64,000 nt of DNA from Scenedesmus sp. ARA3 (GCA_004335835.1 RWJK01001384.1:144202-208201); one strand, 5' to 3'; shown: positions 41,075-53,255, numbered from the stretch's first letter. Notes: generated from the letters alone by a model not told the origin. Numbers and translations are program-made.

Positions 41075-41076
41075 CT
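41041..41076 (-). other. Two adjacent inverted repeats at the stop codon of the minus-strand gene
   Basis: GTATCTCTGAGATAC (41041-41055) has perfect 7-base arms around one base. AGGTCTAGGCTAGACCT (41060-41076) has perfect 7-base arms around GGC and overlaps the TAG stop of the gene ending at 41075. In the transcript they could form two hairpins at the start of the 3' untranslated region. Confidence 0.6.
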
Positions 41077-42665
41077 ACGATGGGCTGCTGCCAAATGCCG
41101 CATTTACATATGCGGCACAGTGCAGCCGCCACTGCTGCATGCCTGCCCCTTTGTTCATAAGCAGCCTGTTCAGTGGCACCTCAGCTCTTCGCAGCTGCCT
41201 GGCCGACTGCGCGAGCCTTGCCTCCAGCTGCGTTGAGCCCATGCTGCAAAGAGGCTGCACCTGCAACCTGGCCAAGTGGCATTGTGGGGGGCGGCAGGGT
41301 GTCAGGAGGGCAGCAGCAACTTTCAGATTTCGTAGCTCACTGACAGGTAGCTTAACAGCAGCAGTGACGCCTGCATTACAGTACTTCACAAGCACTGTAC
41401 ACTGTCATCCAAAGCACCGGCCTCCACGGTGTCTGTGTTGCAGGGGGTCGCCTGCCGCGTTTGTCCCAGCACTACGGTCGGGACAACGGGGCAGGAAACG
41501 TGTTTGCACAGGGCCAGCACTTGCATGCATGACAGGCACAGCAGCAGCCACGGGTCCAATCTGCGCATGCAGGGACAGGCCTCTCATGCTCAGCAGCTGT
41601 GGGCTTTCGTCAGTGCCTCTGCTACTGGTGCTCACCAGTGCCAGCAGTGGGCGATGGAGCGCTGTCCCAAGCCTCTGCTGCAGGGTAGCAGCCACGTCTG
41701 ATCGTGCTGCTCCGGACACTCGCAAGCCATTGCTCCTTCAACACTCCTGAGAGCTTCAGCGCTTCAGGCTGGCATGCAGGTGACCCTGCTTGCACAGCAA
41801 CAAGGCACAGCAACAAGACACGGCTGGCTTGAAACCACCATGCCAGCAGCAAAGGTGCACAGGGTGAGACATCATTGCTTCACGAGCACAGTCAGCTGCA
41901 GGAGCCGGGCCCTTGACTCGATAACAGACCACACGCTGCTGGCTGCTTCCTGAATGTATGTCTTGCACTGCTCACTTTAGCACGGTACAGCCCCAATGCA
42001 GTGGCTGCACTCACCAGTGCTTGCAGCATGTGCTGCTGCTGTGCCGCCTCTCCTGCTGGCTGCGCCAGCAGCAGCTGCATCATGTTGGCCTCACATGCAG
42101 CACCAGCCAGCCACTGTGCCATCTGAGCACCCCCAGCAGGCAGTGTGGCCACTGCAGGGGCCTGCAGGCGGCTGCAGGTGCTTGCAGGAACAGCTGCACT
42201 GGCCTGCAGTGATGCCGCAGCTCCTGCAGAGGACCCTGCTTGCTGATGCAAGCACGCAGCAATTCTGCAGCGCAAGGAGCGGCAGTCATGCACTTGGTGG
42301 CGATGACTATGCTTTAGGAGTGCCAGAAGGTCATGTGTAAGCGACTGCGATGCCACGCTGCTGCCACCTAGCAGGTACAAGCAACTGGTGTTTCGAGGCT
42401 GCTGCTGCTGCTGCACCATATGTGCAGCATACAAACTGCAACTCCGAGCTGAGTCGTAGCAACAAGTGACACAGCATACCTTGCCAGTGCCTCCACTGCC
42501 TCTTCGCTGTGTTGAGCGAAGAAGTTGAGACACACATGTGGCGTGACAAGGGTGATGTACTCCAGCTTAGAGTTGCCAGCAGGTGCTGCTGCTGCTGCTG
42601 CTGCTGCTGCTGCGGTGTCTTGGGCTGGCCCTGCAGCTAGCAGGCAGCTGCCCGGTTGCAGGCAG

Positions 42666-42707
<42 letters not shown>

Positions 42708-43311
42708 ATAGCTCTGGCATGTATGGCTGCTGAACACACAACCTGACGGCAGCACAGCAAGTGTACAGCAGATGGCAACACTCGAAGTTTCGGATGAGGC
42801 AGCAGGACATTATTGTGCCACCACTGGTCAACAGCTGGGTCACAAGTGGATGCCTGCCAACCTCTACAGTTGCGCCGAGCAACACAACCCTATTGTGTCC
42901 TTCGCTCACAGACGCAACCATTGCTCATGCTCACAAGCTCACCTTGGTGACATGTTCACTGCTAATTGTGGTACTGCCGCTGCCGCTCCACTCAATCACC
43001 ACAAGAGTGCTGCTGTGCGGGCCACCACCACTTCCCTCTGCCCCGTGCTGCTGTAAAACTGCTACCTTGACATCTGCAACTGACGTTATAAGGCCTCCGC
43101 TGCGCTGCAAGCGAATGAACACAGCGTCCCTGGCCTTGGCACCCAGCCACTGCTCAGGCGTGCCTTGCTGTTCCTGCAAGCTGATGTGGAACGACGCCCT
43201 GCAGCTCAGGCGTGTGAGTTTAGGCCGCTTGCTGCTGGCTTGCTGGTCTTGCTCAGGCACTGGTGTGGGCTGCAGCCAGGCCTGTGTTGCTAGGAAGGTT
43301 GTGAACTCCAT
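41075..43311 (-). CDS. Unrecognised minus-strand multi-exon gene
   Basis: The first exon (43311-42943) starts with ATG and encodes 123 residues including MEFTTFLATQAWLQP, RASFHISLQEQQ and STLVVIEWSGSG. It joins in phase to 42742-42480 (Gln and Ala runs, then LEYITLVTPHVCLNFFAQH), 42357-41976 (helical, ending ATALGLYRAK) and 41677-41636 (QRLGTALHRPLLAL). A last segment within 41395-41075 encodes KLPVSELRNLKVAAALL and ends at TAG. The join between the last two is not settled. The first exon looks like a beta-rich domain and the rest is helical. I recognise no family. The coding call rests on phase agreement over four exons. The gene is divergent from ASA7. Confidence 0.6.
42580..42712 (-). repeat. 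Exonic CAG/GCA runs coding Gln and Ala on the minus strand
   Basis: The CTG strand is + here, so the gene's sense strand reads CAG/GCA. The runs give a Gln stretch after ARAM and an Ala stretch before PAGNSKLEY. Confidence 0.8.
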
Positions 43312-43592
43312 CTTCAGCCTAGACTACGCCCAACCCTGCAGGAGCCCGGAGACAATGGTGAACAAAGTACACTGTCAGCAAAGCAAGGCCGTATAAGCAG
43401 AGACGGTCGGCTATGAGTGAGCGAGGCCTGGGGTACACTGAGCACTACAGTGACAAGTTGTGACAGGTGGTGCTCACCCTCCTGGCATAGCTCCTCCGCC
43501 CTTGCGCATCACTATTAACAAACGGTGTGTTGAGAGAGTATTGTAGACAGCTGCACAGGGCTGATCACGTCGCAAGGAGCCAAGCTGCAAAC
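43312..43592. promoter_or_regulatory. Shared 281-bp divergent promoter region
   Basis: The ATG of the minus-strand gene (43311) and the ATG of ASA7 (43593) point away from each other across 281 bp. Both promoters must lie here or overlap the coding starts. No TATA-like element is convincing. Confidence 0.55.
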
Positions 43593-45871
43593 ATGGCCCT
43601 GCGTCTGCTGCAGCAGGCCGTGACAGGTGTGGATTAGTGTTGATAGTGTGATATCTGTTTGTTTGCAGTTCTCTGGCAGGGCAGCAGCATGGCCCGCTTG
43701 CAGTGATCTGGAGCTTGGGAGCTCGAGAGCCAGCGCCAGCTGATGAAAATCACATTATAATACGTTTAGTACTTAGTGGTTTGCGTGCAAGTCACGTTGC
43801 GCCATGATCTCTGCTTGCCCCGTGGGAGCAGCAGCAGAACGCCAGCACAGTCGGGTGCTCTGAGTGGAGGCAGTAATGTTGACAGTGGGACTTTACAGCC
43901 ACTTCCTGGTGATGTCATGATGCAGCAGCAGGGCTGTGCAGCAGCAGTGGGACAAAACAGACAGTGCAACACCTCCTGCAGCAGCATACAGCACCATTCA
44001 GGCGTGGCACCTGCGCTCTCCACATGCTGCAGCAGCGAATGCACAGCAATAGCAACATATAGTATGTCTCTTGTCTGTGTCCCCCCTCCTCTTTACGCAG
44101 TGCAGCCTGAACCCTTGACTCTGCTGTTGTGCTGCTTGCTCGTTGATTCGCAGGCTCTAGCAGTGTGCTGGAGCAGTCAGCGTACCAAACAGCACGTGCG
44201 CTGTCTAGCTACACATTCAGCGGCCTGGCAGATGCGCCCCCAGCAGCAGGCAGCAGCAACATCCAGGTCAGCGTGTCAGGCGATGCCAAGGCAGTGAGCG
44301 TGGATGTGAAGGCAGGCAGGGCCTCCGCCAAGGCCAGCTATGCACCCAACAGCATCAAGAAGTGAGTTGGGTGGACCTATGAGCAGCAGCGCTGGCAGCG
44401 TCGGCAGCAGCAGCACTACTCGAGCACCATAAATTATATCAGCAGTTGACTGTGCAGCAGTGAGGATTGCTCGGCAGGCGCGGCAGGTGCATACAAACTG
44501 CGGGGGCAGTAGCACAAGCTTGCTTGTCAGCATGCCTGCCGAGTGGAGCAGAATGCACACCTCCTGTCCGCCTCATTGACTGCAGCAGGCAGAGTTGGGG
44601 GTCTGTCTTGCGGCAAGCATCAGAATGTGTTCATCACGAAGGCAGCAAGAGCCGCTATGGTCGCAGCAGTACAGTCAGCAAGTCCTATCTGCAGCGAATT
44701 CCTGTGGCTCTAGCTATATGCACACAGCTGCTCAGCGGCAGCAGCGAACAGCATGTGCAGAACTTGTCCAAGCAGTGCTTGGATTGATCGTCTTCGCTCA
44801 TCCCCGGGGAAGACGACTGGCGACCCATCCTAGCACTGCTTTCATCAGTTGCGCCTTTCTTCACTGCTTTGGAGCATCCTGTAGTTTATCTCACATCTTT
44901 GCAACAACGGAGCAAGTTACAGCCACCGCACAGTCTGGCCAGCATGTGATCTGCTGCACTCCCTGTGTCATGGACGCCTGCCTTGCAAGCTCATCTGCCT
45001 TCATGCTTTTCAAACGCAACCCGCTGCCCCCGCAGGCTGCAGAGCTCCCCAGTGACGCTGTACGAGGCCGCACGCGTGTCTGTGCTGCACGCGTCCATGA
45101 TGGAGTACCTGCTGCGCCTGGCGCATGCGCGCTACAGCCTGCTGGCGCAGTGGCCGGACTTCACCACCATGATGGGCAAGGACTACTACTACAGGTGCGG
45201 CCCGGAGCAGTGTGCTGGGTGCTGTGCTTGGTGATGTTGCCATATGCGACTAAGCATGTACGTTAATGTGCATAGATGGCTGCAGCTGTGATTGCTTGGT
45301 GGTGTGGGATAGTGTGCCACGTACACCATTCCCAGTTTCTATCTGCCGTGCTCAATGTCAGCCGCCCGCACCCGCAGCGGTGACAGCTGCGTAGCCCCAT
45401 CACATCACACGACACTTTGCGAATGCATGACAATGATGTCGTGCATGTACATCTGCTGCGCATTTGCCGTGCCAGGTCCCACCCTGAGGAGGTGCGCAAC
45501 TTCTACAAGCTGGTGGACGAGTTCCACCGCATGTGGGACGTGGTCACGGAGTTTGACAGCCTCAGCCACCTGGCCACACAGATGGTGCCGGTGAGTCGCG
45601 GCGGCAGCAACAGCGGCAGTAGCAGCAGCAGGTACAATGACAAGCAGTTGAACGCAGCAGCAGCAGCAGCAGCAAGTTGGCGTGGTGCAAAGTACATGGA
45701 TCTGTGGCTGTGCAGGTTTGGCTGTGAGGTATGGTGGGTGATGTGTAATTTAGCATTGATGTGGCGGTTGCGTAGCCTGCTTGTGTGAGGTGATGACCTC
45801 ATTCCTGATGCTCCTGCCTGACATGCCTGAACTTCTGCTGCCGCTGCTGCTGCTGCCGCTGCTGCTGCTGC

Positions 45872-45920
<49 letters not shown>

Positions 45921-46018
45921 CTTACCGCAAGCGCCGCATGAATGTGCTGGGCCCTGCAGTCAGCCCCACTGTCGCCAACGGCGTGGTGACGCAGTTCCTG
46001 CTGGCTAAGGCGCAGTGA
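43593..46018 (+). CDS. ASA7: Mitochondrial ATP synthase-associated protein ASA7 (peripheral stalk)
   Basis: Five exons (43593-43626, 44154-44361, 45036-45194, 45476-45590 and 45920-46018) join in phase into 204 codons ending in TGA. The segments TFSGLADAP, LAQWPDFTTMMGKDYYYR, VTEFDSLSHLATQ and TVANGVVTQFLL match, in order and spacing, the ASA7 subunit known from the dimeric mitochondrial F1Fo ATP synthase of Polytomella and Chlamydomonas. ASA subunits build the bulky peripheral stalk that replaces the usual stator subunits in chlorophycean algae. The length also fits. The short N-terminal MALRLLQQAVTG could serve as or precede a mitochondrial signal. A long CTG run forms the acceptor of the last exon. 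The match is from memory of the family and was not aligned. Confidence 0.85.
45834..45917 (+). repeat. Intronic CTG run reaching the last ASA7 acceptor
   Basis: CTG units with CCG interruptions run for about 80 bp and end in CTGCCAG directly before the final ASA7 exon. Confidence 0.9.
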
Positions 46019-47269
46019 TGCTGAGGCTGTTGCAGCGCTTTGTGTTTGTACTGATACAGCAGCTGCTTTAGAGCGCGTTGATGTTGCATCAGGTACCAAC
46101 AGCACGGTGGTGTGGTGCGCGCTCGGCCTTCGAGGCTGTGAGCTTGCTTTGCTTGACAATATAGGACAGATGGTTAGGCTTGTTTGATAGTTTGCTTTTG
46201 GAGTGTATGCTGCAGACTCACAGCTTTTTGCTGTATGAGTCATTGCAGGACGGGTTGGGGTCGTGGCTGCATGCCTGCAAGTTGCATGTTGTGGTAGAGC
46301 TTGTAGGTGGTCTGCTTGTGCCTGATAAGACGCCTTCGAGTTGCATGCTTCTGCCAGCTGGCAGCCGTCGTGGCATGCTGAGACGTGCTTGTGGTTGTTT
46401 GATGGGTGCTGGTAACTCGGCACAGTGTTACTCTGCGGGCACCAATCACATCGGCTGTCAGTTTCAGTGTCGAGTTGTTTGCCTGCAACTCTTGATACTG
46501 TCAAGACAGGGGACTGCGATGTGGCAAGTTCCTGCGACACCGTCTGTAGGGTTCACCACCTGGCAAAACTGGGCACTAGTGTCCTGCGTCTTGAGGTGCC
46601 CACAGGTTCAATCTTTGAACTTTGCTTGGGGTGATGGGGCTGTGCCCTGTGGAGCGAGCCCCACATCGGATGTGGCTCGAGCTCAACCGGCACAAAGATT
46701 TGAAAACAGTGGATGTCTGTCACATAACTCTCAGTGGTGGCGCAGGCCGGATATGCTTGCAGTACACCATAAATCATTGTGGTTTGGTCCAGACGGCCTT
46801 TTGAAACTCCGACCTGCCGCGCTGTTCGCAGGGAGTCGGTCTCAGCGACTGACAGTCAATCAAAACAGCTGCTCGACATTGTCGATGCGCTGTGCACAGC
46901 ACGCGTCAAAAACTACCAGATTCTGTTACTTGAAGTTTTATTTGTCTTGAAGCATTCCTGTGTCTGTTTTCTCCCCAGCTCGTTTCAATACTGCTTCCAA
47001 GTGTGCGATGGACGCAGGGCAACCATGAAGGCTTATGTAATAACCTAACCAAGCTATTTGACGCACAACAAAGGTATACTTGTAGCATCAGGAGCCTGGG
47101 CCGCGGTTGACCAGCATCACTTTCAGACAGCCAGGACGGCATGAATCCAGTGTGGAGCAGCTGGCCCAGCTTGCGGCAGGCATCTGGAGAGGAGGTGAAC
47201 ACGTTTATAAACCTAGTTTACGCTCAATGCAGCTGCCAGCATGTCGTGATGTCCAGCTGACCTGGTGTC
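46019..47269. other. Intergenic region between ASA7 and the LRR gene
   Basis: No exon was recognised in 1.25 kb. A 256-codon open frame at 46180-46950 has no domain, no repeats and no splice partner, and is probably chance. Confidence 0.5.
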
Positions 47270-50200
47270 ATGACGCTGCAGGCGGGACAAGTTCAGACTG
47301 CGGACCAGCAGAGCCTGCTGACATATGAGCAGCTCAGGACCTGGCTGCAAGCTTTGAACAGTAAGTGCTTGACCACTCACTATGAAGCAGGTCACAAATA
47401 CAGACTTGACATGTGCATGCAGTCCAGGCAGCTTGAGCTACTTCCTGCAGCAGGCACATGTGCTGCAGGTACTGCTGCAGCTGCAGCATCTGACATAATT
47501 GGAAAGGCTCACACCTCAAGAGTTGACTGATGCCCTGATAATTACAAGAACTAACCGCCTGACATGTCGATGCACGCTTGCAGTTACTGATGATGGGCTG
47601 CTCGTCATCAGCAGCGAGTCTCTGGGGATGCTGCCTTCGCAGCCATACGAGCTGCTGGGGCCCTTGGTGCTGGCAGCAGTGGATGGGCTTATTGCTAACA
47701 ACCAGCAACAGTTGACACAGCCAGAACAGCAGCAGGCAACCAATGGTGTGCAGCACAAGCTTGTGTCACATGAAGGGTCCCCACCTCCAGCTCAGGGCGA
47801 GCAACGAGACCAGCTGCACCAGCAGCAGCACGGCCTACAGCTAGTTGGCATTGATCTGCAGCAACCAGTTGCTGCGCCACTTACCACCTGTATGGCAGCA
47901 TACTCGTGCCTGCAGCAGCTCAGCTTGCAGGAACTGAACATCGACGTGTGCGCAGCAAAGGCACTGGGCAGCATTTTGCACAGCGGCTGCAGCAACTTCA
48001 GCAGCAACGGCTGCAGCACTGGTGCAGCTGGCTGCAGCTTACGCAGCCTGGCGCTGGATGCTGTGTTCATGTGTGACATGGCATGGCAGGCGCTGTGTGA
48101 TGGGCTGGCTGCAGGGTGCGAGCTGCAGACAATAAGGTGGGCTTTTAACTGGTGTTTTGCGTGCCAGCTCCTGAGCAGCAGTGTCATCAAGCAACAGTGT
48201 CAAGGCCAGAACTTGTGATCATCCGACTTCCGTATGGCCCCCAAAAAGCTAACGTGTGCCAATGCTGATGCCTGCCTGCTGCGGGACAGGTTGCTGAACT
48301 GCTTGCAGCCGACCAGTGTGCCTGCGCTGGCAGCTGCGCTTGCTGGCTGCCAGCAACTCAAGGAGCTGGATGTGTCGTACAACTCCTTAGGCTGCGTGCA
48401 GGCATGCAGCAGCAGTGCAATTGCCGGTGGCAGCAGCAGCCAGGCTGAGGCAACTGCTGATACAGCCTGGAGTGGCCTAATTGAGGTGAGGCGCAGCAGG
48501 CCGGCAGCCTACAGGCTTAGATGCCTGACAGTAGTGCAGGTGCATTTGAGCCTGCAGCAGTTATGTTTCACAAGTTGAACAGCAGTGATACAAAGAGATT
48601 TGAAAGGGACAGTTGCATGCACAGATGTTACCAGCCCCTAACTTCTGCTAACAGCGGCGTCGTTTGCATACTTATGCATGTTGTGTCTTCAGGCGCTGCA
48701 GGGCTGCGTGCAGCTGCAAGTGCTGTCAGCTGTGCGCTGCTCTCTCGGGCCCAATGCTGCAGCTGCAGCCGCCAAGCTGCTCAGGTCCAAGGACTGCGTC
48801 CTCACGCAGGTCAACCTGGCGCACTGCAGCAGCATGGGAGCGGTGAGTGCATGCTGGGCTTTGTCTGCACACCCAAGGTGCTGTTGTATGTGGCTACCTT
48901 TTGAAAGTAAATCAACGTCTATGTGCGTCAATGCACAATATACAACGCATATGTGTATTCCATATCACAACAATGGCAGCCACTGAGCGCACATCGCATC
49001 TTGCTGTGCAGGCTGCGCTCAGCCAAGTGGTGGCAGCTGCTGCCAGCTGCTGCAGCTTGGAGCAGCTGGACCTCAGCAGCACAGGCCTCACTGATGCTGC
49101 GCTGAAGCCCTTGGCACAGGCCACAGGCAGCAGCTGGGTCAGCAGAGGGGCTGCTGCCGGCTGCAGGGGCCTGCGGCGGCTTGCCATTGGTGGCAACTGC
49201 CGGCTGTCAGCTGCAGCTGTGGGGCAGCTGGGCCGGGCTATGGCAGCAGCTGGGCAGCTGCCTGGCCTGGTGGAGCTGAGCCTGGCAGGCTGTGCTAGTG
49301 TGGGCGATGAAGGTGCGTTGGTGCAGGCAGCAACAAGCTGCGTGCAGGCGTGGTGGATATGAACCTGTTTTGCTGCCTATGTCACAGTAGTGCGGTGGGG
49401 TACAAAATAGTTCTGTAAGGGCAGCTGCACGTTGGACTTCAGCATTTATCTTGTTTGCCGTGCTCTTCGGTGTTGCTGGCTACAGGTGCCATCGCACTGG
49501 CAGGCGCCCTGGCTGCAGGCGGCGCTAGCCTGCGCAGCCTCAACCTGTCCGGCTGTGAGCTGACTGACACAGCGGCAGCAGCACTGGCGGGACTGCTGGC
49601 TCCTGCACCCGTTGAGCCTCCTGCAGCCGCAGCCGCAGGCTTCCGCAGCCCGCTGAAGTGGCGAGCTGCTGCTGCGCCAACAGGGGGTCGAGTGCAGCTG
49701 CAGGAGCTGAGGCTGATGGATAACCAACTGACATCTGCAGGTGGGTGCAAGGAGTCTTCATCTTTGTTTCATACTGCACGCAACATGTACGTCTTCTTTG
49801 CAAAGCATGCGGGCAACTTTGTGGGCGCCTTGGCTGGAAGGCGCTGAAACTCCAGCTGCTTGGCACTGCTGCTACTCACACTGTGGTGGTTCTTTTGTCC
49901 TTTGCTCTTCTTTTGGTAGGCATCAAGTCCCTGGCCAAGGCTGTCAGCAGTCCAAGCTGCAGATTGCAGCTGCTGGATGTCAGCTTCAACTGGGTAGGGC
50001 CCCAGGGCATGCAGCCGTTGGTAGAAGCAGCAGCAGCAGCAGCAGCAGCACACAAACCCGCATCTGCAGCCACAGACTGCAGTCAACAGCAGCAGCAGCC
50101 ACATGCACACACGCTGACTGTGCTCAGGGAGTGCTTGCCGGAGTACTGGCGTGTGGAGGCAGCAAAGCAGGCAGCAGCACATGCCATGGCAGCAGAAGTT

Positions 50201-51511
50201 GATGGCACAGCCGCAGAGGCAGCTGGACAGGGCAACAGCAAGCACTGCGGCGGACTTGCTGCAGGGGCAATGAGCCTTGCAGACAGCAGCAGCTGCAGCG
50301 GCAGCTGCTGCAGCCAGGCGGGTACAGCAGGTAGCAAGGCCCTGTCGCTTAGCCAGCACGGCAACAGCTGTGATGCTGCAGAGCCTCAGCAGTTAGAGGC
50401 GCCCGACAAGCAGCAGCTCTGGATGTTCAACACGCTGTTCTGCCATGAAGGTGGCCTGTCACGCGCGTCATCCGCCATTGCGGCTGGTGTGTATGACGGC
50501 AGCGATGACATCTGCAACCATTACGATGACTCGGACGATGCGCTGTCAGACATTGACAGCAGCGCAAGCAGCCCAGTTGCTGGCGGCAGCAGCAGTGGCA
50601 GTCCTGCACTGCTCAGCAGTGACAACAGTTGTGAGATGGCAGCACCGAGGGCAGCGCCACTCAGCAGAGACCATCGTGTGGTGGCAGCAGCAGCAGTAGC
50701 AGCAGCAGGCATTGGAGCAACTGGAATTGTGGTTCCAACAGTTGGGCCAGAGAGCAGCAGCGGCAGCATGGAGGATGCCCCGGCTGCACTGCCTGGGCAA
50801 CCCAAGCTGCTGTCAACAACGGATAGTCTGTACACCACCACAACCTTTGGCGTGGGACCTGGCAGCCCCAAGAGGGACCAGGTTCGTGCCAGCAGTGGTG
50901 GCGGTGCAGCCAGCGCAGCCCTGGGAGCAGCTCAACCAGCAACAGCAGCAGCAGGGAGTGTGCCTGCAGCTCGCAGCCCATCAGCTAAACTGCTTCCTAG
51001 GCCACCCGCCAGTGGCAGCAGGCAAGGCAGCATCAGCAGCAGTGAAGCTGGTGGTAGTGCAGGGCCAGCTTGGTCAGGGGCGCCTGGCACTGCGCCCACC
51101 CCTGGCCTCAAAAGGCTGCGCACAATGCGGCGAACGGTGTCGGAGCCTGCAGCAGCCAGCAGCATGTGCACGTCAGCACCCGCAGCAGCAGCAGCAGCAG
51201 CAGCTGCTGCTGGCAGCTGCAGCCCAGCCCGCACAACCGGCAGCGCAGCTGCAGGGAAGCTGCCTGGCCACAGGATGCGCAGCGTGAGTGATGCTGCTGA
51301 AGGAGGCTGCAGCCCAGCTCCGCAAGTCAAGGCAGTGGCGAGTGCGTCCTTAGCAGTGAGCAGGAGCAGAGTGACTCCAGGAACGGACAGCAGCGGCAGT
51401 GAGAACAGCACTGGCAGCGCTGCTGTGGCAGCCAGCAGTGACAGCTGTGCATTGCGTGACTGTGTGCCAACGCCAGGCGGGCGCAGCGCACTGCCTCTTG
51501 TGTCAAGCTGA
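47270..51511 (+). CDS. Leucine-rich-repeat protein, ribonuclease-inhibitor-like type, with long disordered tail
   Basis: Seven exons: 47270-47360, about 47521-48136, 48290-48485, 48693-48842, 49012-49312, 49486-49740 and 49920-51511. The first junction needs a weak acceptor (ACCTCAAG) to keep phase; the others are clean. The middle carries repeated units of the form LxxLDLSxTGLTDAAL and LRSLNLSGCELTDTAAAAL, with LQELRLMDNQLTSAG and LQLLDVSFNWVGPQGMQPL. This is the 28-29-residue LRR pattern of RNase-inhibitor/NLRC-type proteins, which bind other proteins. The last exon adds about 500 residues of Ser/Ala/Gly-rich disordered sequence with basic-Ser patches such as LKRLRTMRRTVSEP. No kinase, NB-ARC or membrane segment is seen. 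Confidence 0.8.
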
Positions 51512-51965
51512 CAGCTTGCAGGATGATTAATTGGTTCAGGGGTGTGGCAGTGATCATGTTGCAACCGCTGCCGGAGTGTGCTGGGCGTTGTGTGAGTGTT
51601 TATGCGGACCTTGACACTTGACAGCCTTACATAAGACAGTAACTAACACGGGGCGACTTGTGCGGTCAAGGTGCAGGCAGCTACTAGAGAGCAAGAAGTG
51701 TCTCTGATAGCGGTTTCGTGGCGCCATGTGCCATGGCGACTGTGTGTCTGAACCACCTATTTCATTCAATGCACTTATGTACCTAACATCAAGTAAGGCT
51801 ATGACATCTGGCCTTTGAGGCGCTCCTCAGCTGTCACTACAATGCATATACCAATACCATCATGTTTTGCTTGCCACAGCGCAGTACTCACTTATCACTC
51901 ATCTTGAGTCTGTTTGCTGCCGTGTTGCAGCGCTGCAAAAAATACCCGGCCAAACGTGCCGCATG
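51512..51965. other. Short spacer between the LRR gene and the retroelement fragment
   Basis: Nothing recognisable was found in 454 bp. No exon of the downstream E4 gene could be placed here. Confidence 0.5.
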
Positions 51966-52983
51966 TCAAGTGCATTCAAAGATGGTTGAATGTAGCAAAA
52001 CGTGCACGCTCACCGGCATATATGCCGGCAGCTGGCGTGCTGGGTAACCTCTGTCCAACAGCCTGTTCATGAACAGAGTTTTCATGCGTTGAAAGTCACC
52101 AGGCAGTGTATTAGTCACAGCATAACGCTGCAGTTCTGCCTTGATGAAACCCTTGTACATGCCTGGCCTGTGAAATGAGTGCCAGGGAATATACATGTAC
52201 TGGTTGTGGGGTTTTTGGTATGTTGTAACTTTAAAACCCACTGAGGGACTAGCATAGTCCATGCGCTTGCTGATAGTGATGTCCATATAATCTATGCTGG
52301 TCTGGCTGACCTGCCAAGTCAGCCGTATGTTGNGCAGTGTGCTGTTGAGTGCTTGCAGGAACAGCAAAAGGCTGGCATAATCCTGCTCCCACACAAAAAA
52401 GCCATCATCTATAAAGCGTTTATAGATTGCAGGCCAGTAGGCANNNNNNNNNNNNNNNNNNNNNNNNNNNNNNNNNNNNNNNNNNNNNNNNNNNNNNNNN
52501 NNNNNNNNNNNNNNNNNNNNNNNNNNNNNNNNNNNNNNNNNNNNNNNNNNNNNNNNNNNNNNNNNNNNNNNNNNNNNNNNNNNNNNNNNNNNNNNNNNNN
52601 NNNNNNNNNNNNNNNNNNNNNNNNNNNNNCTTGCTGATAGTGATGTCCATATAATCTATGCTGGTCTGGCTGACCTGCCAAGTCAGCCGTATGTTGAGCA
52701 GTGTGCTGTTGAGTGCTTGCAGGAACAGCAAAAGGCTGGCATAATCCTGCTCCCACACAAAAAAACCATCATCTATAAAGCGTTTATAGATTGCAGGCCA
52801 GTAGGCACTCTGCTGCTGTACCACAGCTTCTAGCTTCGCAGCAATGTAAATGTTGCTGTATGGAGGAGCAACAGGGGTGCCCATGACAGTACCCTGCACC
52901 TGCCTGTAGTAACTGCCACCAAACTGGCAGTAACCATGCTTCATCACAAAGGTCAGCAGGTCATGAACCATGCTGCCTGAGAA
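51966..52983 (-). mobile_element. Truncated Penelope-like retroelement (reverse transcriptase C-terminal half)
   Basis: On the minus strand, from about 52983 leftward, are the reverse-transcriptase motifs GTVMGTPVAPPYSNIY, the catalytic YKRFIDDGFFVW, IDYMDITISK, TYQKPHNQYMYIPWHSFH and RLLDRGYPARQLP. The sequence order, with a Kp-N-x-Y-(I/L)P-x-H-S-x-H stretch and a terminal RGYP, is that of Penelope-like elements. The N-terminal part of the polymerase (motif A side) and any GIY-YIG endonuclease are absent, so the copy is truncated at its 5' side. A 186-N gap lies inside, flanked by a false duplication. It lies just upstream of tRNA-Ile. Confidence 0.8.
52266..52807. repeat. 178-bp direct repeat flanking a 186-N gap, probably an assembly artefact
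   Basis: Positions 52266-52443 and 52630-52807 are the same 178 bases, differing only by one N (52333) and one G/A. The Ns (52444-52629) lie exactly between the end of the left copy and the start of the right copy. The two contig ends most likely overlap and the gap is not real. Confidence 0.9.
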
Positions 52984-53173
52984 GGCATGAAGAAGAAGAA
53001 GAGGGGTTACACGGTGTGCACAGGCAACTACGTTGCAACGAACACCCGAAAATCTGGAACGAGAAGGCATGCGAGACGGTGCTGCGTCGCCGCTTTTTCC
53101 ATTTGATCAATGTCAGCCAGCTGCTGCTTGCATCCACGGTCAGCAGTCAGCAGATATCCTGCTTAAGACCTAA

Positions 53174-53247
53174 GCCCTGTTAGCTCAGTTGGTTAGAGCG
53201 TGGTGCTAATAACGCCAAGGTCATCAGTTCGAGCCTGGTACGGGGCA
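53174..53247 (+). tRNA. tRNA-Ile (anticodon AAU)
   Basis: The cloverleaf is complete. The acceptor stem is GCCCTGT with ACGGGGC, followed by discriminator A. The D arm holds the A box TAGCTCAGTTGG, the anticodon loop is CTAATAA with anticodon AAT, and the T arm holds TTCGAGC. There is no intron. It matches eukaryotic cytoplasmic tRNA-Ile(AAU) closely. Confidence 0.95.
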
Positions 53248-53255
53248 TTGTCACC

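Noticed and set aside
45503..46540. 345-codon minus-strand open frame
   Set aside because: It reads the CTG run and ASA7 exons backwards; the + strand exons match a known family.
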